A stretch of 64,000 nucleotides of DNA from Okeania sp. SIO2B3 (GTDB lineage: Bacteria; Cyanobacteriota; Cyanobacteriia; Cyanobacteriales; Microcoleaceae): the NCBI RefSeq assembly GCF_010672525.1, contig NZ_JAAHGH010000005.1, forward strand, positions 1-64,000, read 5' to 3'. Within the stretch, counting starts at the first letter, position 1, and the number at the start of each line of letters is the position of its first letter. This document shows, piece after piece, positions 29,207 through 39,020 of this stretch. The notes under the pieces were generated by a model that was not told the origin of the DNA, did no database searches, and was given only the letters and a program-made list of their open reading frames with translations. Position numbers and translations under genes: made by a program.

Positions 29207-29228
29207 TCATATCTCTGTTTTTTGCGAC

Positions 29229-29274
29229 GAGAAGGCGATGCAAATTTGGCGAGTGGCAAACGCCTTCTCTTTTG
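29229..29274 (+). terminator. Repeat-derived hairpin terminator
   Basis: GAGAAGGCG (29229-29237) pairs with CGCCTTCTC (29261-29269), followed by TTTTG. The loop is 23 bases. It lies 22 bases after the secreted-protein gene. A near copy of the whole block lies at about 25959-26000. Confidence 0.55.
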
Positions 29275-29464
29275 TCTAAAGTTTAGTGCAGCAGATAGGC
29301 AAGACAGTTAGGCTTTTTTGGAGAGATTTTTTCCGCTGCTGAGATTATAACGTTAGGCAAAGTTCTATTGCTCAATTCAGCAACGCCTAATTTTTTTCTA
29401 GTAGTGGTGAAGCTATCAAACTAAGCATCACCCCTAAATTTTCTCAATCAAAACAAAGTAATAT

Positions 29465-30670
29465 TTAATTCACAGCAACTAACTTCATCTCCAAAATTTT
29501 ATTCATAGTATCTTCAACAGCTTTATCTGGAGTTGAAGCACCAGAAGTCACACCCACAACCACCTTACCTTCAGGTAGCCAACCTTCAGATATTTTCACT
29601 TCATTTCCTAAAGGTTTATGCTCAATTCTATTCCCAGATAAAATCCTGTTAGCACCATCAATATGATAGGAAGGGATATTATTTTCTATTGCCATTTCCT
29701 GTAAATGAGTAGTATTAGAAGAATTAAAACCTCCTATTACTACCATTAAATCTAACTTTTCATCGAATAAACCCGCCATTGCATCTTGCCTTTCTTGAGT
29801 CGCGTCGCAGATAGTATTAAAGTGTTGATAATGTTCATTTAATTTATCTGGTCCGTACTTTTTCATCATTGTTCTTTCCAACAACTTTCCTATTTCTTCG
29901 GTTTCACTTTTCAGCATAGTAGTCTGATTAGCAATACCAATTTGTTCTAAATCTAAATCTGGATCAAAACCTTCAGAATAAGCATTTTTAAACTTATCCA
30001 TAAACTCATCACGGTTGCCACCATTGAGAATATAATTACAGACATATTCTGCCTGGGATTTATTCAGAACTATCAAATATTTATCAGCAAAAGAGCTAGT
30101 AGCTATAGTTTCTGCATGATTATATTTACCGTGAATAATAGAAGTAAATTTTTTCTTTTTCTGTTTTTCAACACTGTTCCAAACTTTAGAAACCCAAGGG
30201 CAAGTAGTATCAACAATTTGACAATTTTTTTCCTTTAATATCTGCATTTCCTGAATACTTGCACCAAAAGCTGGTAATATTACAACATCATTATCTCCCA
30301 CTACAGAAAAATCTTTTTTACCATCAATTACAGGGATAAATTTAACTTTCATATCCCTCATATCTTGATTAACAGAAGGATTATGAATTAGTTCATAAGT
30401 AATCCAAATTTGTTGGTTGGGAAAATGTTGACGAGTTTCATAAGCTATAGCTACTGACCTTTCAACACCCCAACAAAAACCAAAAGCTTTTGCGAGTTTG
30501 ATAGTAACATCACCTTTTTGCAGGGTATAATCATTATCTTTAATTTGTTGAATTAGGTTACTTTTATAAGCAGACTGCATAACTGTGGCGACTTCTTCAG
30601 CATGACCAAATCCTTTGCGGTTATAATTCTCAGATTTTTTTAGTGCTCTGGTAAAAGCTTTTGTATCCAT
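29465..30670 (-). CDS. ispH: 4-hydroxy-3-methylbut-2-enyl diphosphate reductase
   Basis: This 401-residue iron-sulfur enzyme makes IPP and DMAPP in the last step of the MEP pathway. The cluster cysteines stand in [25 protein letters not shown] and [12 protein letters not shown]. The family motifs [10 protein letters not shown] and [13 protein letters not shown] and the end [17 protein letters not shown] are all present. The longer N-terminus (residues 1-50) is normal for cyanobacterial and plant-type IspH. It is intact although a decayed copy of its 3' end lies 3 kb away. The ATG at 30670 is the natural start. Confidence 0.97.
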   Translation of the reverse strand: MDTKAFTRALKKSENYNRKGFGHAEEVATVMQSAYKSNLIQQIKDNDYTLQKGDVTIKLAKAFGFCWGVERSVAIAYETRQHFPNQQIWITYELIHNPSVNQDMRDMKVKFIPVIDGKKDFSVVGDNDVVILPAFGASIQEMQILKEKNCQIVDTTCPWVSKVWNSVEKQKKKKFTSIIHGKYNHAETIATSSFADKYLIVLNKSQAEYVCNYILNGGNRDEFMDKFKNAYSEGFDPDLDLEQIGIANQTTMLKSETEEIGKLLERTMMKKYGPDKLNEHYQHFNTICDATQERQDAMAGLFDEKLDLMVVIGGFNSSNTTHLQEMAIENNIPSYHIDGANRILSGNRIEHKPLGNEVKISEGWLPEGKVVVGVTSGASTPDKAVEDTMNKILEMKLVAVN

Positions 30671-31090
30671 AGATTATTTTCAACCTTATGATTAAATTTC
30701 CTTCATCTTAATAGTTCACCAAGGATTAAAACCCTTGGCTAACAACTTAAATTATCTTATAGATTACTCTTGAGGAATATGCCATCTTTTTCATCTTTTT
30801 ATATTCTGGTTAATCAGTTCACAAAGTGATGAGTCAGGAGTCAGTCCTCAGGAGTCAGAAGAAATAGCTTTTATAGAATTTTTGATAATTAGCACTTGCT
30901 GATTTAAAGATAAAGGCATTGGCATATAAAGACAAGTGCCTTTTTGGGGCCTTTCAAAAGTGCCTGGTATCACCTCTAAAACGCTCATGCATGGCTCGTA
31001 TTTTAGGCTCATAGTTGGGCAGAAAAATCACGATAGATTCTTACTCCTGTCTCCTGTCTCCTGCATCCTTTCTCCTACTCCCCCACTCCC
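30671..31090. mobile_element. R1-related element (about 30889-31080) between ispH and the SGNH gene
   Basis: The stretch from ttagcacttgctgatttaa at about 30889 runs through acaagtgcctttttggggcc and cctgtctcctgtctcctg tracts, the inverse of the R1 copy at 4176-4459. The second terminal repeat is missing. Before it lie GGAGTCAG heptamer repeats. No gene is seen. Confidence 0.6.
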
Positions 31091-31954
31091 CTACTGAGGT
31101 TCTTCTAGTCTCATTTTGCTATACATTTGGATCGCCGTACTCCAAATTTGATAACCATTCTCATTGAGATGCAGACCATCAGTACTAAGATCGCCTCGCA
31201 GAAGACCTTGAGAATCTGTAAATAGTGGGTGAAGATTTAAAAAGAATGCTCCCTCAGCATCAGCTACAGCTTTTAGACTACGATTTATTCTTCTGATGCG
31301 ACTATTAGGTAGTTGTAAAAGATAATCCCGACCTTCCCAGATAGCCCTCTCTCCACTGTGGGGTAAAATAGATTGGATAACTATTTGACTCCCAGGATGA
31401 ATGGATCGTAATTGGTTAATAATTCTTTTTTGATTTGCTAAAATAACCCGATCGCTTTCTCCATGAATTAAATCATTAATACCAATCATCACAAAAATTG
31501 TTTCTGGCCTGGTACTATCAAATAAATAAAGTCGCTTCAATAGGCCAGACGAAGTTTCTCCAGAAATTCCTTGATTCAACCAGGTTCTATCTCTAGGGAG
31601 AAGTTGAGAGGGAAACCAAAGACTCAAAGAATCTCCCACCATAACAGTTAGACGATCAGGACGATTTTTAGCTGCAGCGATCGCCTCTCGCTGTAACTGT
31701 TCTACCCATTGTTCATAAGTCCATCTATGGTTTCTGCCAATAGCCAGAAGCTCTTTCCTAGCTTCCCCAAATAGTGGACTTGGTCTATTAGTTCTAATCC
31801 TATCAGTAGTATAGTTGATTGTAGCATTTGCTTGAGGCTCTTGTGACAATTTGTAGTCACTCGTAACTAGGGTGGCCACTGTTAATAACAGTAGCCCGTT
31901 AGCAGCTAAGGAACACCAAGCCCAAGTTGGAACATTTTTAGATAAAGTAAACAC
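31091..31954 (-). CDS. Membrane-anchored SGNH/GDSL hydrolase
   Basis: This 287-residue protein has an N-terminal membrane anchor (about residues 9-31, WAWCSLAANGLLLLTVATLV) and an SGNH esterase-type domain. Block I is VMVGDSLSLWF with the catalytic Ser, block II has NQGISGETSSGLL, block III is VMIGINDLIHG, and block V DGLHLNENGY carries the Asp-His pair. The substrate is unknown; cell-wall or polysaccharide acyl groups are likely targets for such anchored enzymes. It is co-oriented with amt and ispH but well spaced, so probably its own unit. Confidence 0.88.
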   Translation of the reverse strand: MFTLSKNVPTWAWCSLAANGLLLLTVATLVTSDYKLSQEPQANATINYTTDRIRTNRPSPLFGEARKELLAIGRNHRWTYEQWVEQLQREAIAAAKNRPDRLTVMVGDSLSLWFPSQLLPRDRTWLNQGISGETSSGLLKRLYLFDSTRPETIFVMIGINDLIHGESDRVILANQKRIINQLRSIHPGSQIVIQSILPHSGERAIWEGRDYLLQLPNSRIRRINRSLKAVADAEGAFFLNLHPLFTDSQGLLRGDLSTDGLHLNENGYQIWSTAIQMYSKMRLEEPQ

Positions 31955-32031
31955 CGTAGCTGAATTAAATTAGTCTCCGATACTGAAGTAACTGATTTAT
32001 GGCTATGGCTATTTTACCTAGAATTTTCCCA

Positions 32032-33516
32032 TTAGTGTTTTTGCAGACCTTGATCAATATCCATTCTATTTGACATACCAGTACCAAGAGCATCAGGTTC
32101 TTTCATAAACCCTGTATAAGCTTCCATACCATGTTCGGCAATATCCAAGCCTTCAAATTCTTGTTCTGTATGGACACGAATACCTGTAGTAGCTTTCAAA
32201 GCTAGCCAGAAGATAGCACTCATAATCACTGTGAATAGTCCCACTGAGATAATACCTATAGCCTGAACGAAGATATCAGCATCTTCAACAAAAATACCAA
32301 CGGCTAAAGTACCCCAGATTCCACAGACTAAGTGAACTGATGTGGCACCTACTGGGTCATCAACTTTCAACTTGTCAAACAAAGGTACAGAAAACACAAC
32401 AATGATGCCAGCAACAGCACCAATAATTACTGCCTCAAAATAAGAGACGCCATTACAACCTGCTGTAATACCGACCAGTCCAGCTAAAACACCGTTAATA
32501 ATCATTGAGAGGTCTGGCTTAGTATCTTTGAGCCAAGATGTAATAGTTGCTGTAGTCCCCCCTGCTGCTGCTGCTAAATTTGTGGTTACGGCAATATAAG
32601 CCACATTTTCGTTTGCAGCTAGTTCTGAACCAGGGTTAAAGCCAAACCAGCCGATCCAAAGAATTAAACAGCCCAAGGTAGCAAAACCCATATTATGACC
32701 AGGAATAGCTCTTGGTTGGTCATCGTCATCATATTTGCCCATCCTTGGCCCTAAAATATATGCTCCGACCAGTGCTGCCCAGCCACCGACTGAGTGGACT
32801 GCTGTTGAGCCAGCAAAATCACCGAAGCCCATTTCAGCTAGCCAACCACCACCCCATATCCAATGTCCGGTAATTGGGTATGAAATACCTGTGATTAACA
32901 AGCTAAAAAATAAAAAGGCACTAAATTCAATCCTTTCAGCTACAGCACCAGAAACAATAGTGGCTGCAGTAGCGGCAAAAGCTGCTTGGAATAGAAAAAA
33001 TACAGGCAATGGTAAACCTGAAGGAAATGGGTCTAGTCCGTAGCTAGTAGCTTCCCCAGTTAGGAAAAAACCACCCCCACCAATGAAGGGATGGTCTCCG
33101 GCAAACATTATGGAAAATCCTATAGACCAATAAACTAATGTAGCTAAGGCAAATACAATTAGGTTTTTTGCCAAAATATTAACTGCATTTTTATGACGAC
33201 AAAAGCCAGTTTCTAACATTCCGAAACCAGCATTCATAAAAATCACAAATATTGAAGCTACTAAAATCCATATTGAATCTAATACCCCTTTTACATACTC
33301 TGGGGTTAATTCTTGGTCTTGAGCTGTTGCAGCTCCTGCCCATAACGCAATAATTATGAATACTAGAGGTATACAGGCTAATGTCGCCGGGGTAAACCAT
33401 TTTGTCCGACGTAACCTGTTTATTAGTGCTGTCGGTTCTAAGAAACTGCTATATCTTGCTGATAATGACTGTTTCTTTTTTGTTCTATTGTTCTTGAACT
33501 TTACTTTAGATGTCAT
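32032..33516 (-). CDS. amt: Ammonium transporter (Amt family)
   Basis: This 494-residue membrane protein has an N-terminal hydrophobic lead and 11 helices of the Amt trimer fold, importing ammonium. Conserved parts include the [20 protein letters not shown] first helix, the GGGFFL loop, [15 protein letters not shown] (first pore histidine), [12 protein letters not shown] and [17 protein letters not shown] (second pore histidine). The C-terminal cytoplasmic tail ([17 protein letters not shown]) is the segment that PII-family proteins contact. The glnB of this genome lies 8 kb away, not adjacent as in many bacteria. In cyanobacteria such genes are usually under NtcA control, but I did not find a clear site. 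Confidence 0.95.
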   Translation of the reverse strand: MTSKVKFKNNRTKKKQSLSARYSSFLEPTALINRLRRTKWFTPATLACIPLVFIIIALWAGAATAQDQELTPEYVKGVLDSIWILVASIFVIFMNAGFGMLETGFCRHKNAVNILAKNLIVFALATLVYWSIGFSIMFAGDHPFIGGGGFFLTGEATSYGLDPFPSGLPLPVFFLFQAAFAATAATIVSGAVAERIEFSAFLFFSLLITGISYPITGHWIWGGGWLAEMGFGDFAGSTAVHSVGGWAALVGAYILGPRMGKYDDDDQPRAIPGHNMGFATLGCLILWIGWFGFNPGSELAANENVAYIAVTTNLAAAAGGTTATITSWLKDTKPDLSMIINGVLAGLVGITAGCNGVSYFEAVIIGAVAGIIVVFSVPLFDKLKVDDPVGATSVHLVCGIWGTLAVGIFVEDADIFVQAIGIISVGLFTVIMSAIFWLALKATTGIRVHTEQEFEGLDIAEHGMEAYTGFMKEPDALGTGMSNRMDIDQGLQKH

Positions 33517-33570
33517 TGTGAGAACTAATTAATAGTTTACAAGTCAAAATAGCGCACCAATTCTTGTTTG

Positions 33571-33973
33571 ACATCCTCTCCCGTTAAATCAAAGATTATA
33601 ATGAGAGACTCCCAAACCTCACGATTTAGGTTTACTGCTTGAGTGGCACTTATCTAGATTGTTTCCAACCCCCGACAGTACGCCTACACAGTCAATTTTT
33701 TGAACCACGATCTGCCCGACCGCAGCAACACCTCTATGACAAATCACTTTTGCCACTGCCACATCACGGTTGATTTAGTAGTGACATTCACACAGAGCAT
33801 TTATGAATACGCTCAGACAAATCTTTCTTGCCTGTATGTGCTCCACAGTTCGGACAAATTTGACTGGTATATCTGTAGTCTACCTGGCCAAAATAAACCC
33901 CTCGTTTCCTGCATACCCAAGCCAAGATATTGAAAAACTGACCGAACCCTGAATCTAAAAGTATGTTTACCAA
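33571..33973 (-). pseudogene. tnpB: IS200/IS605 tnpB C-terminal relic with right end
   Basis: The minus strand from 33973 reads FGQFFNILAWVCRKRGVYFG, then the TnpB zinc-finger start YTSQICPNCGAHTGKKDLSE and RIHKCSV. After a frameshift and a stop the other frame continues INRDVAVAKVICHRGVAAVG, the usual TnpB ending. The right-end hairpin (tttaacgggagaggatgtca) closes it at 33571. The catalytic RuvC part upstream is gone, cut by the R5-type repeat starting at 33975. Not functional. Confidence 0.8.
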
Positions 33974-33974
33974 T

Positions 33975-34379
33975 GGATAATTGATAATTGAAAATTGATA
34001 ATTAATCGAATCTAGGTTTAAAGCCTCTCCTTTTCAGGAGAAAAAGCGGTCGTAGCGGAGCTTCCCGAAGGGTGGGACGGCGAGGAAACCTACGCCATAT
34101 CCAATCGACTCCTGTGAAGAAATCAGATTTCCTTGTATTCAATTCCGTAACGGTTTTAACCAGAGGTAATTATCTATTATCAATTAATGAACTAACATTC
34201 CTTTGGCCCAGGTTCTCAAGTCTAGGTATTCCACAAATATCATTCCAGCTTGGTCATATATTAATGATGAGCTAGCTTAAAGTGAAAGTATTTTCGGGTG
34301 TCTGAGATTTTTTAAAGTCTCTGCCTGTAAGAATACCAATTATTTGTCAGATTTTTGTTCTAAAATGTTTGCAATTTAA
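33975..34379. repeat. Long R5 repeat, inverse copy of 55490-55690
   Basis: A gataattgataattgaaaat tract, gtttaaagcctctccttttc, a gcggtcg block, cgccatatccaatcgac, ggttttaaccagaggtaatt and an AT tract follow in order. The same blocks occur in reverse order and orientation at 55490-55690. The rest to 34379 is without a recognisable gene. Confidence 0.55.
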
Positions 34380-34895
34380 TTAAATTTGTGTTAAATATTC
34401 CTGATATCCCATTTCCTCTAATCTAGTTTGTTTGTCCATTACTGATTCAGCTAGGGTCTGACGATATTTTTGGACTCGTTCTAATAGTTCTGGTTGGTGG
34501 GATGCTAATATCTGAATGGCTAATAAACCAGCATTTTTGGCATTGCCGATCGCTACTGTGGCTACTGGTATTCCTCTTGGCATTTGCACTATAGAGTATA
34601 GGGAGTCAATACCTTGTAATGTTCGAGTTTGTACGGGGACACCAATCACTGGGAGTGGCGTTAAAGATGCGACCATACCTGGTAAATGTGCTGCACCACC
34701 CGCTCCGGCAATTATGACTTTTAATCCTCTTTGATGGGCAGTTTGGGCATATTCAAACATTCTCTGGGGCGTGCGGTGGGCTGAGACAATGGCGACTTCT
34801 GAGGGGACTTCAAATTGTTCACAGATAGCGATCGCTTCTTTCATTGTGGGCAAGTCTGAGTCACTGCCCATAATAATTCCGATGATTGGATTCAT
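34380..34895 (-). CDS. purE: N5-carboxyaminoimidazole ribonucleotide mutase
   Basis: The 171-residue class I PurE converts N5-CAIR to CAIR in purine synthesis. The N-terminal [16 protein letters not shown], the [13 protein letters not shown] block with the catalytic His, [15 protein letters not shown] and [20 protein letters not shown] cover the active site of the octameric enzyme. Length and start ([14 protein letters not shown]) are typical. No purK is linked, and the surrounding DNA is repeat-filled. Confidence 0.97.
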   Translation of the reverse strand: MNPIIGIIMGSDSDLPTMKEAIAICEQFEVPSEVAIVSAHRTPQRMFEYAQTAHQRGLKVIIAGAGGAAHLPGMVASLTPLPVIGVPVQTRTLQGIDSLYSIVQMPRGIPVATVAIGNAKNAGLLAIQILASHQPELLERVQKYRQTLAESVMDKQTRLEEMGYQEYLTQI

Positions 34896-34994
34896 AATCT
34901 ATAGGAGTTTTCATTAAAAATACAGAGATTTTGACTTAAAGGCAGAAGGCAGAGGGCAGAAGTTTTGTAGTCTACCTTTGTGAAAATTTTTATA

Positions 34995-35463
34995 ATATCA
35001 TATCGGGATAGTTAGAGTTTGCTGAAAAAGTCTGATGGTGATGATAGGGAATAGGGAATAGGGAACAGGGAACAGGGAACAGGGAACAGTTTAGACTATT
35101 TGTCACGGCCATATTTTCTAATAATTAGGGTCAAAATTTGATCATTTTGAGAGGACAACAGCCAAAAAATAGGTACTTTTTTCGACATAAAAAAGCTAAT
35201 ACCATATTGAAATGAAGCTGCATAGAATAATATTTCAAGCATAATTGACCGCAGATAGGAGTAGATAGAGATAGATCGATTTAATGAGTTTCATAATTCT
35301 ATGCAACCTCATATAAAACTGGTATAAAACCTTTATCTGTTAATGCTTTTATAATTAATCAGCAAGCCCTATTAGTGATCAAAAAACTTTCTCCTTTTCC
35401 CCTTCTTCTTTCTTTCCTCCTGACTCCTGACTCCTTCGTCGTTATTCCCAGAAACCAGATTTT
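34995..35463. mobile_element. R1 element inside a damaged R3 element (second composite)
   Basis: R3 begins at 34995 (atatcatatcgggatag). R1 starts at 35012 (TTAGAGTTTGCTGAAAAAG), carries GGGAACA heptamers, and ends at about 35371 (TTAATCAGCAAGCCCTA). R3 resumes with ttagtgatcaaaaaactttc and runs to cgtcgttatt near 35452, lacking its last end. The junctions are at the same internal R3 position as in the composite at 4093-4477. The rest of the spacer (34896-34994) shows no gene. Confidence 0.55.
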
Positions 35464-35464
35464 T

Positions 35465-36163
35465 TTAATCATGTTTAGAGGCTTTTCCTAATCCTAAACC
35501 ACTTAATATAAATAATCCGAATAATACCGAAGGTTCAGGAACTGATTCAATACGATTAAAGGTTATAGGTGTGCCAAATAACAGATTACCATTACCATCA
35601 AAAATACGATCTAAAGAGTCAATACTATTAGACTTAATCACAATATCAGAAACAACTTTACCCCCAGGAAAAGTCGTCGAACAACCTTCAGGGTCGTTAG
35701 TCCCTACATAGGTATTAGAAACAAAAGAAAGGTTTACTTCACAGTTAAAATCATCTAAATTTGTAGCATTAATAAACTGTTCAGATTCAGGGCGATCGCA
35801 TAAACCAAATAAAGAAGTTTCGTTGAGGAAACGACTAATACTAATAGTAATTTGAGAGTCATTATTACTAAAAAAAGAATACAAGCGCACCCGAAAAGGA
35901 AATCCTCCTGTTGTTTGTTCTAAATAAACAGTTTCTGTATTTTCCATCAGGTCACTGCCAATAAGTTTAACCGGACAATTTGACATTGTAACCTGAGGAA
36001 TCATAGGATTATCAGCAACCTGTTTAGTATTATCAAATAAGCCAGTGAACCATTGTGATACCTGTTCCACTTGAAATAAAGTTGCAGCATGACTTTTTTG
36101 AGCAAATGTTACACTTAGAAGTAGAGCGCTTAGAGTACAAAATTTAAGTTGATTTATCTGCAT
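35465..36163 (-). CDS. PEP-CTERM-type secreted protein
   Basis: This 232-residue protein has a signal peptide (about residues 8-26, FCTLSALLLSVTFAQKSHAA) and a C-terminal sorting tail: VPEPSVLFGLFILSGLGLGK followed by a basic ASKHD end. That arrangement (PEP motif, short hydrophobic span, basic tail) is the PEP-CTERM signal recognised by exosortase-type systems. The body has four or more cysteines (TMSNCPVKLIGSDL, LCDRPES, CEVNLSF, GCSTTF) and is beta-rich. No function can be named. Cyanobacterial members are often exported into sheath or outer envelope. Confidence 0.8.
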   Translation of the reverse strand: MQINQLKFCTLSALLLSVTFAQKSHAATLFQVEQVSQWFTGLFDNTKQVADNPMIPQVTMSNCPVKLIGSDLMENTETVYLEQTTGGFPFRVRLYSFFSNNDSQITISISRFLNETSLFGLCDRPESEQFINATNLDDFNCEVNLSFVSNTYVGTNDPEGCSTTFPGGKVVSDIVIKSNSIDSLDRIFDGNGNLLFGTPITFNRIESVPEPSVLFGLFILSGLGLGKASKHD

Positions 36164-36670
36164 TTTTCTACACTTCTTTTCATTAAAAATATCTGATTAA
36201 ATTGCCACCTAGTTTAACACCGATTCTCATATTTTCCTAACTCTAATTTTTATTCACTTACCGAATAATTAAGGTTTAAAGCCTCTCCTTTAAAGTAGAA
36301 ACAATAATTTTTTTCCTTTGAGTCAATACTATCCGTTTTCAAGGATAGATAATTATTAATTAGGGTTTGCTGAATAAGTATTTTGGTATGGGGTAGGAGT
36401 CAGGAATCAGGAGTCAGGAGTCAGGAGAAATGGGGAATTTAGAGGAGTTAGGAGCTAAGTTTTGTCCCTCAATTTTTCTGTCCGAAGGTTTGCCTTTTAT
36501 GCTAACTTTTTGAGAGTTTTAGACTAAAAAAAGCGCACTTTTTGGTAATCCAATAAGACTAAAACCTTTAGTTGTCAATGGTTTGAGAATTAATCAGCAG
36601 AGCAATAATTATTAATTATTAATTATTAATTGTTGAACACCTACCACCTTCTTCAATAAAATTTAAGCCC
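36164..36670. mobile_element. R5 block and R1 element before nagA
   Basis: An R5 block (ttaccgaataattaaggttt, aaagcctctcc) lies at about 36258-36360. An R1 element runs from TTAGGGTTTGCTGA at 36360 to about 36608 (attaatcagcagagcaataa), with GGAGTCA heptamer repeats and gctaactttttgagagtttt inside. Taattatt tracts separate it from nagA. No gene is seen. Confidence 0.6.
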
Positions 36671-37879
36671 GTGAATTTAACTACTAAAATTATTAACGCT
36701 AAAATCCCTGGTTATCAAGACCTACAGCAGATTTTAATCGACTCTACTGGCAATATTAAACAAATTATCTCTCAAACAGAGGAATTTTTGTCTACCGCAT
36801 CTACCACTATTGATGTTCAACAAGATTGGGTTTCTCTCGGTGGGTTTGATTTACAAATTAATGGTGCTTTAGGTTTAGCTTTTCCTGAAGTAGATGCAAA
36901 TTCTACTACTAAAATACAGGAAATTTGTCAGTATTTATGGCACCAAGGAATAGATGCTTTTTTACCCACTATTGTCACAACTTCTATAGATAATATTCAG
37001 CGATCGCTCCAAATATTCCACAATTTGGCCTCACAACCTCAAGACCCAGAAATGGCAAAAATTTGGGGTGTTCATTTAGAAGGTCCTTTTCTCAATCCTG
37101 AAAAGCGAGGCGCTCATCCATTAGAATATTTACTACCATTAACATTTAAAAATGTCAAAGAAGTTTTGGGAGAGTACGCTGAGATAGTTAAAATCATTAC
37201 TTTAGCTCCAGAATTAGACTCCACAGAAACAGTCATTCCCTACTTAAAAAATCTAGGAATTACAGTTAGTTTAGGGCATTCTCAAGCCACAGCAAATCAA
37301 GCAGAAAAAGCTTTTAAATTGGGAGCTTCAATGGTGACTCATGCTTTTAATGCGATGCCGAGTTTACATCATCGAAAACCTGGTTTATTAGGAGCAGCAA
37401 TTACAAATTCGGATGTTATGTGTGGTTTAATTACTGATGGTCAGCACGTCTGTTCAACAATGATAGAAATTTTGTTGAAAGCGAGTCAATATCAACAGGG
37501 AATATTTTTAGTTAGTGATGCTTTAGCACCCTTGGGATTAGGGAATGGAATTTATCCTTGGGATACTAGAGAAATAGAAGTTAAAAATGGTACGGCAAGA
37601 TTAAAAGATGGAACTTTATCAGGAACAACTTTACCTTTATTAGTTGGGGTTAATAATTTGGTGAAGTGGGGAATTTGTGATATTGAAACGGGAATTTATT
37701 TGGCGACTATTGCACCTCGGAAGGCATTAGGAATAGATAGTAAAATTATTGGTAAGTCTGGGAAAAATTTATTGAGATGGAGGGTGAGGAAGTCAGAAGT
37801 CAAAATTCAGAAGTCAGAAGTAGGAAGTCATTTTTGTAATGAGGATTTGAGTTGGCAGAGAATATTTAGAGTTTGCTGA
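36671..37879 (+). CDS. nagA: N-acetylglucosamine-6-phosphate deacetylase, repeat-altered C-terminus
   Basis: This 402-residue amidohydrolase-fold enzyme deacetylates GlcNAc-6-phosphate in amino-sugar recycling. The N-terminal GGFDLQINGALGLAF, the HLEGPFLNPEKRGAHP metal-site block, SLGHSQATANQAEKAF, VTHAFNAMPSLHHRKPG and LVSDALAPLGLGNG (catalytic Asp) are all present. The last 30 residues (RKSEVKIQKSEVGSHFCNED) come from gaagtcag-type R4 repeat sequence that replaced the natural end. The part up to KALGIDSKIIGKSGKNLL is probably complete enough for activity. The GTG start at 36671 has no strong Shine-Dalgarno sequence. Confidence 0.9.
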   Translation: MNLTTKIINAKIPGYQDLQQILIDSTGNIKQIISQTEEFLSTASTTIDVQQDWVSLGGFDLQINGALGLAFPEVDANSTTKIQEICQYLWHQGIDAFLPTIVTTSIDNIQRSLQIFHNLASQPQDPEMAKIWGVHLEGPFLNPEKRGAHPLEYLLPLTFKNVKEVLGEYAEIVKIITLAPELDSTETVIPYLKNLGITVSLGHSQATANQAEKAFKLGASMVTHAFNAMPSLHHRKPGLLGAAITNSDVMCGLITDGQHVCSTMIEILLKASQYQQGIFLVSDALAPLGLGNGIYPWDTREIEVKNGTARLKDGTLSGTTLPLLVGVNNLVKWGICDIETGIYLATIAPRKALGIDSKIIGKSGKNLLRWRVRKSEVKIQKSEVGSHFCNEDLSWQRIFRVC

Positions 37880-37918
37880 AAAAAGCAAAATGTGGGAAGT
37901 GTGGGGAGGGTGGAAAGA

Positions 37919-38850
37919 CAGAGAAAGTAGTCGGAAGAATTGTTCGGGAGACTTTTCTGTTCCGGAATACTTTTGGAACGAGATGCTACTCAAAGGTAAA
38001 CCAGAGCATCTCAAAAAAAAATCTGCAGGACTTACGCAAAGGCACTATTTATAGAGTAAATTAACTGTTGGAAAATAGTTTTGAGCGCTATATATAGCGT
38101 ATCTGCGTAAGTCCTAATCTGCTCAAAAATTTGGCAAGAGTGAGAAAGTAGTCGGAAGAATTGTTCGGGAGACTTTTTTGTTCCGGAATACTTTTGGAAA
38201 GGGATACTACCCAAAGGTAAACCACAGCATCTCAAAAAAAATCTGCTCAAAAATTTGGCAAGAGTGAGAAAGTAGTCGGAAGAATTGTTCGGAAGACTTT
38301 TCTGTTCCGGAATACTTTTGGAAAGGGATACTACCCAAAGGTAAACCACAGCATCTCAAAAAAAATCTGCTCAAAAATTTGGCAAGAGTGAGAAAGTAGT
38401 CGGAAGAATTGTTCGGGAGACTTTTCTGTTCCGGAATACTTTTGGAAAGGGATACTACCCAAAGGTAAACCACAGCATCTCAAAAAAAATCTGCTCAAAA
38501 ATTTGGCAAGAGTGAGAAAGTAGTCGGAAGAATTGTTCGGGAGACTTTTCTGTTCCGGAATACTTTTGGAAAGGGATACTACCCAAAGGTAAACCACAGC
38601 ATCTCAAAAAAAATCTGCTCAAAGCTGTTTGCGCAGCAGTCCGAGGAAAAGCTGAAAGCTGACCGCTGAGTGCTTCTTTAAAACTCAGACAAAGCAATAT
38701 TTTCCTTCTTCCCTCTTCCCTCTTCCCTCTTCCTTCTTCCTGAAGTAGTCGAAAGAATTGTTCGGGAGACTTTTCTGTTCCGGAATACTTTTGGAAAGGG
38801 ATACTACCCAAAGGTAAACCACAGCATCTCAAAAAAAAATCTGCTCAAAG
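37919..38850. repeat. Six-copy 124-bp tandem repeat array
   Basis: A unit starting gagaaagtagtcggaagaat, with ttccggaatacttttggaaa and aaggtaaaccacagcatctc inside and ending ttggcaagagt, recurs at about 37919, 38141, 38265, 38389, 38513 and 38742. The middle three spacings are exactly 124 bp. Units 3-5 are almost identical, unit 1 is diverged, and unit 6 is separated by an unrelated insert with cttccctcttccct tracts. Long minus-strand frames exist only because 124-bp copies are concatenated. I read the array as non-coding. Confidence 0.8.
38027..38115. mobile_element. R2 element, 89 bp, with 7-bp target duplication
   Basis: AGGACTTACGCAAAGGCACT at 38027 and ctgcgtaagtcct ending at 38115 are inverted ends. 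It is flanked by AATCTGC at 38020-38026 and again at 38116-38122. Removing it restores the array junction aaaaaatctgctcaaa seen in other repeat units. Confidence 0.8.
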
Positions 38851-39020
38851 CCATCTGTAGGGGGCGCAATTCGGAGCTTTGCCTTAGCAAATACCATTTG
38901 CTTCGCATAACTATCGTTAACGCCCCTACTAGATATGGCAGTTCTGCGTAAGCCTTGTTAGACAAAGCAATATTTTTCTTCTTCCTTCTTCCCTCTTCCT
39001 TCTTCCCTCTTCCTTCTCAA

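Noticed and set aside
33700-33933. Plus-strand frame across the tnpB relic
   Set aside because: It is the complement of recognisable TnpB zinc-finger codons.
37919-38850. CRISPR array or family of small minus-strand proteins
   Set aside because: The units are 124 bp without variable spacers, and the predicted proteins are merely the same repeat read through and overlapping. No cas genes are nearby.
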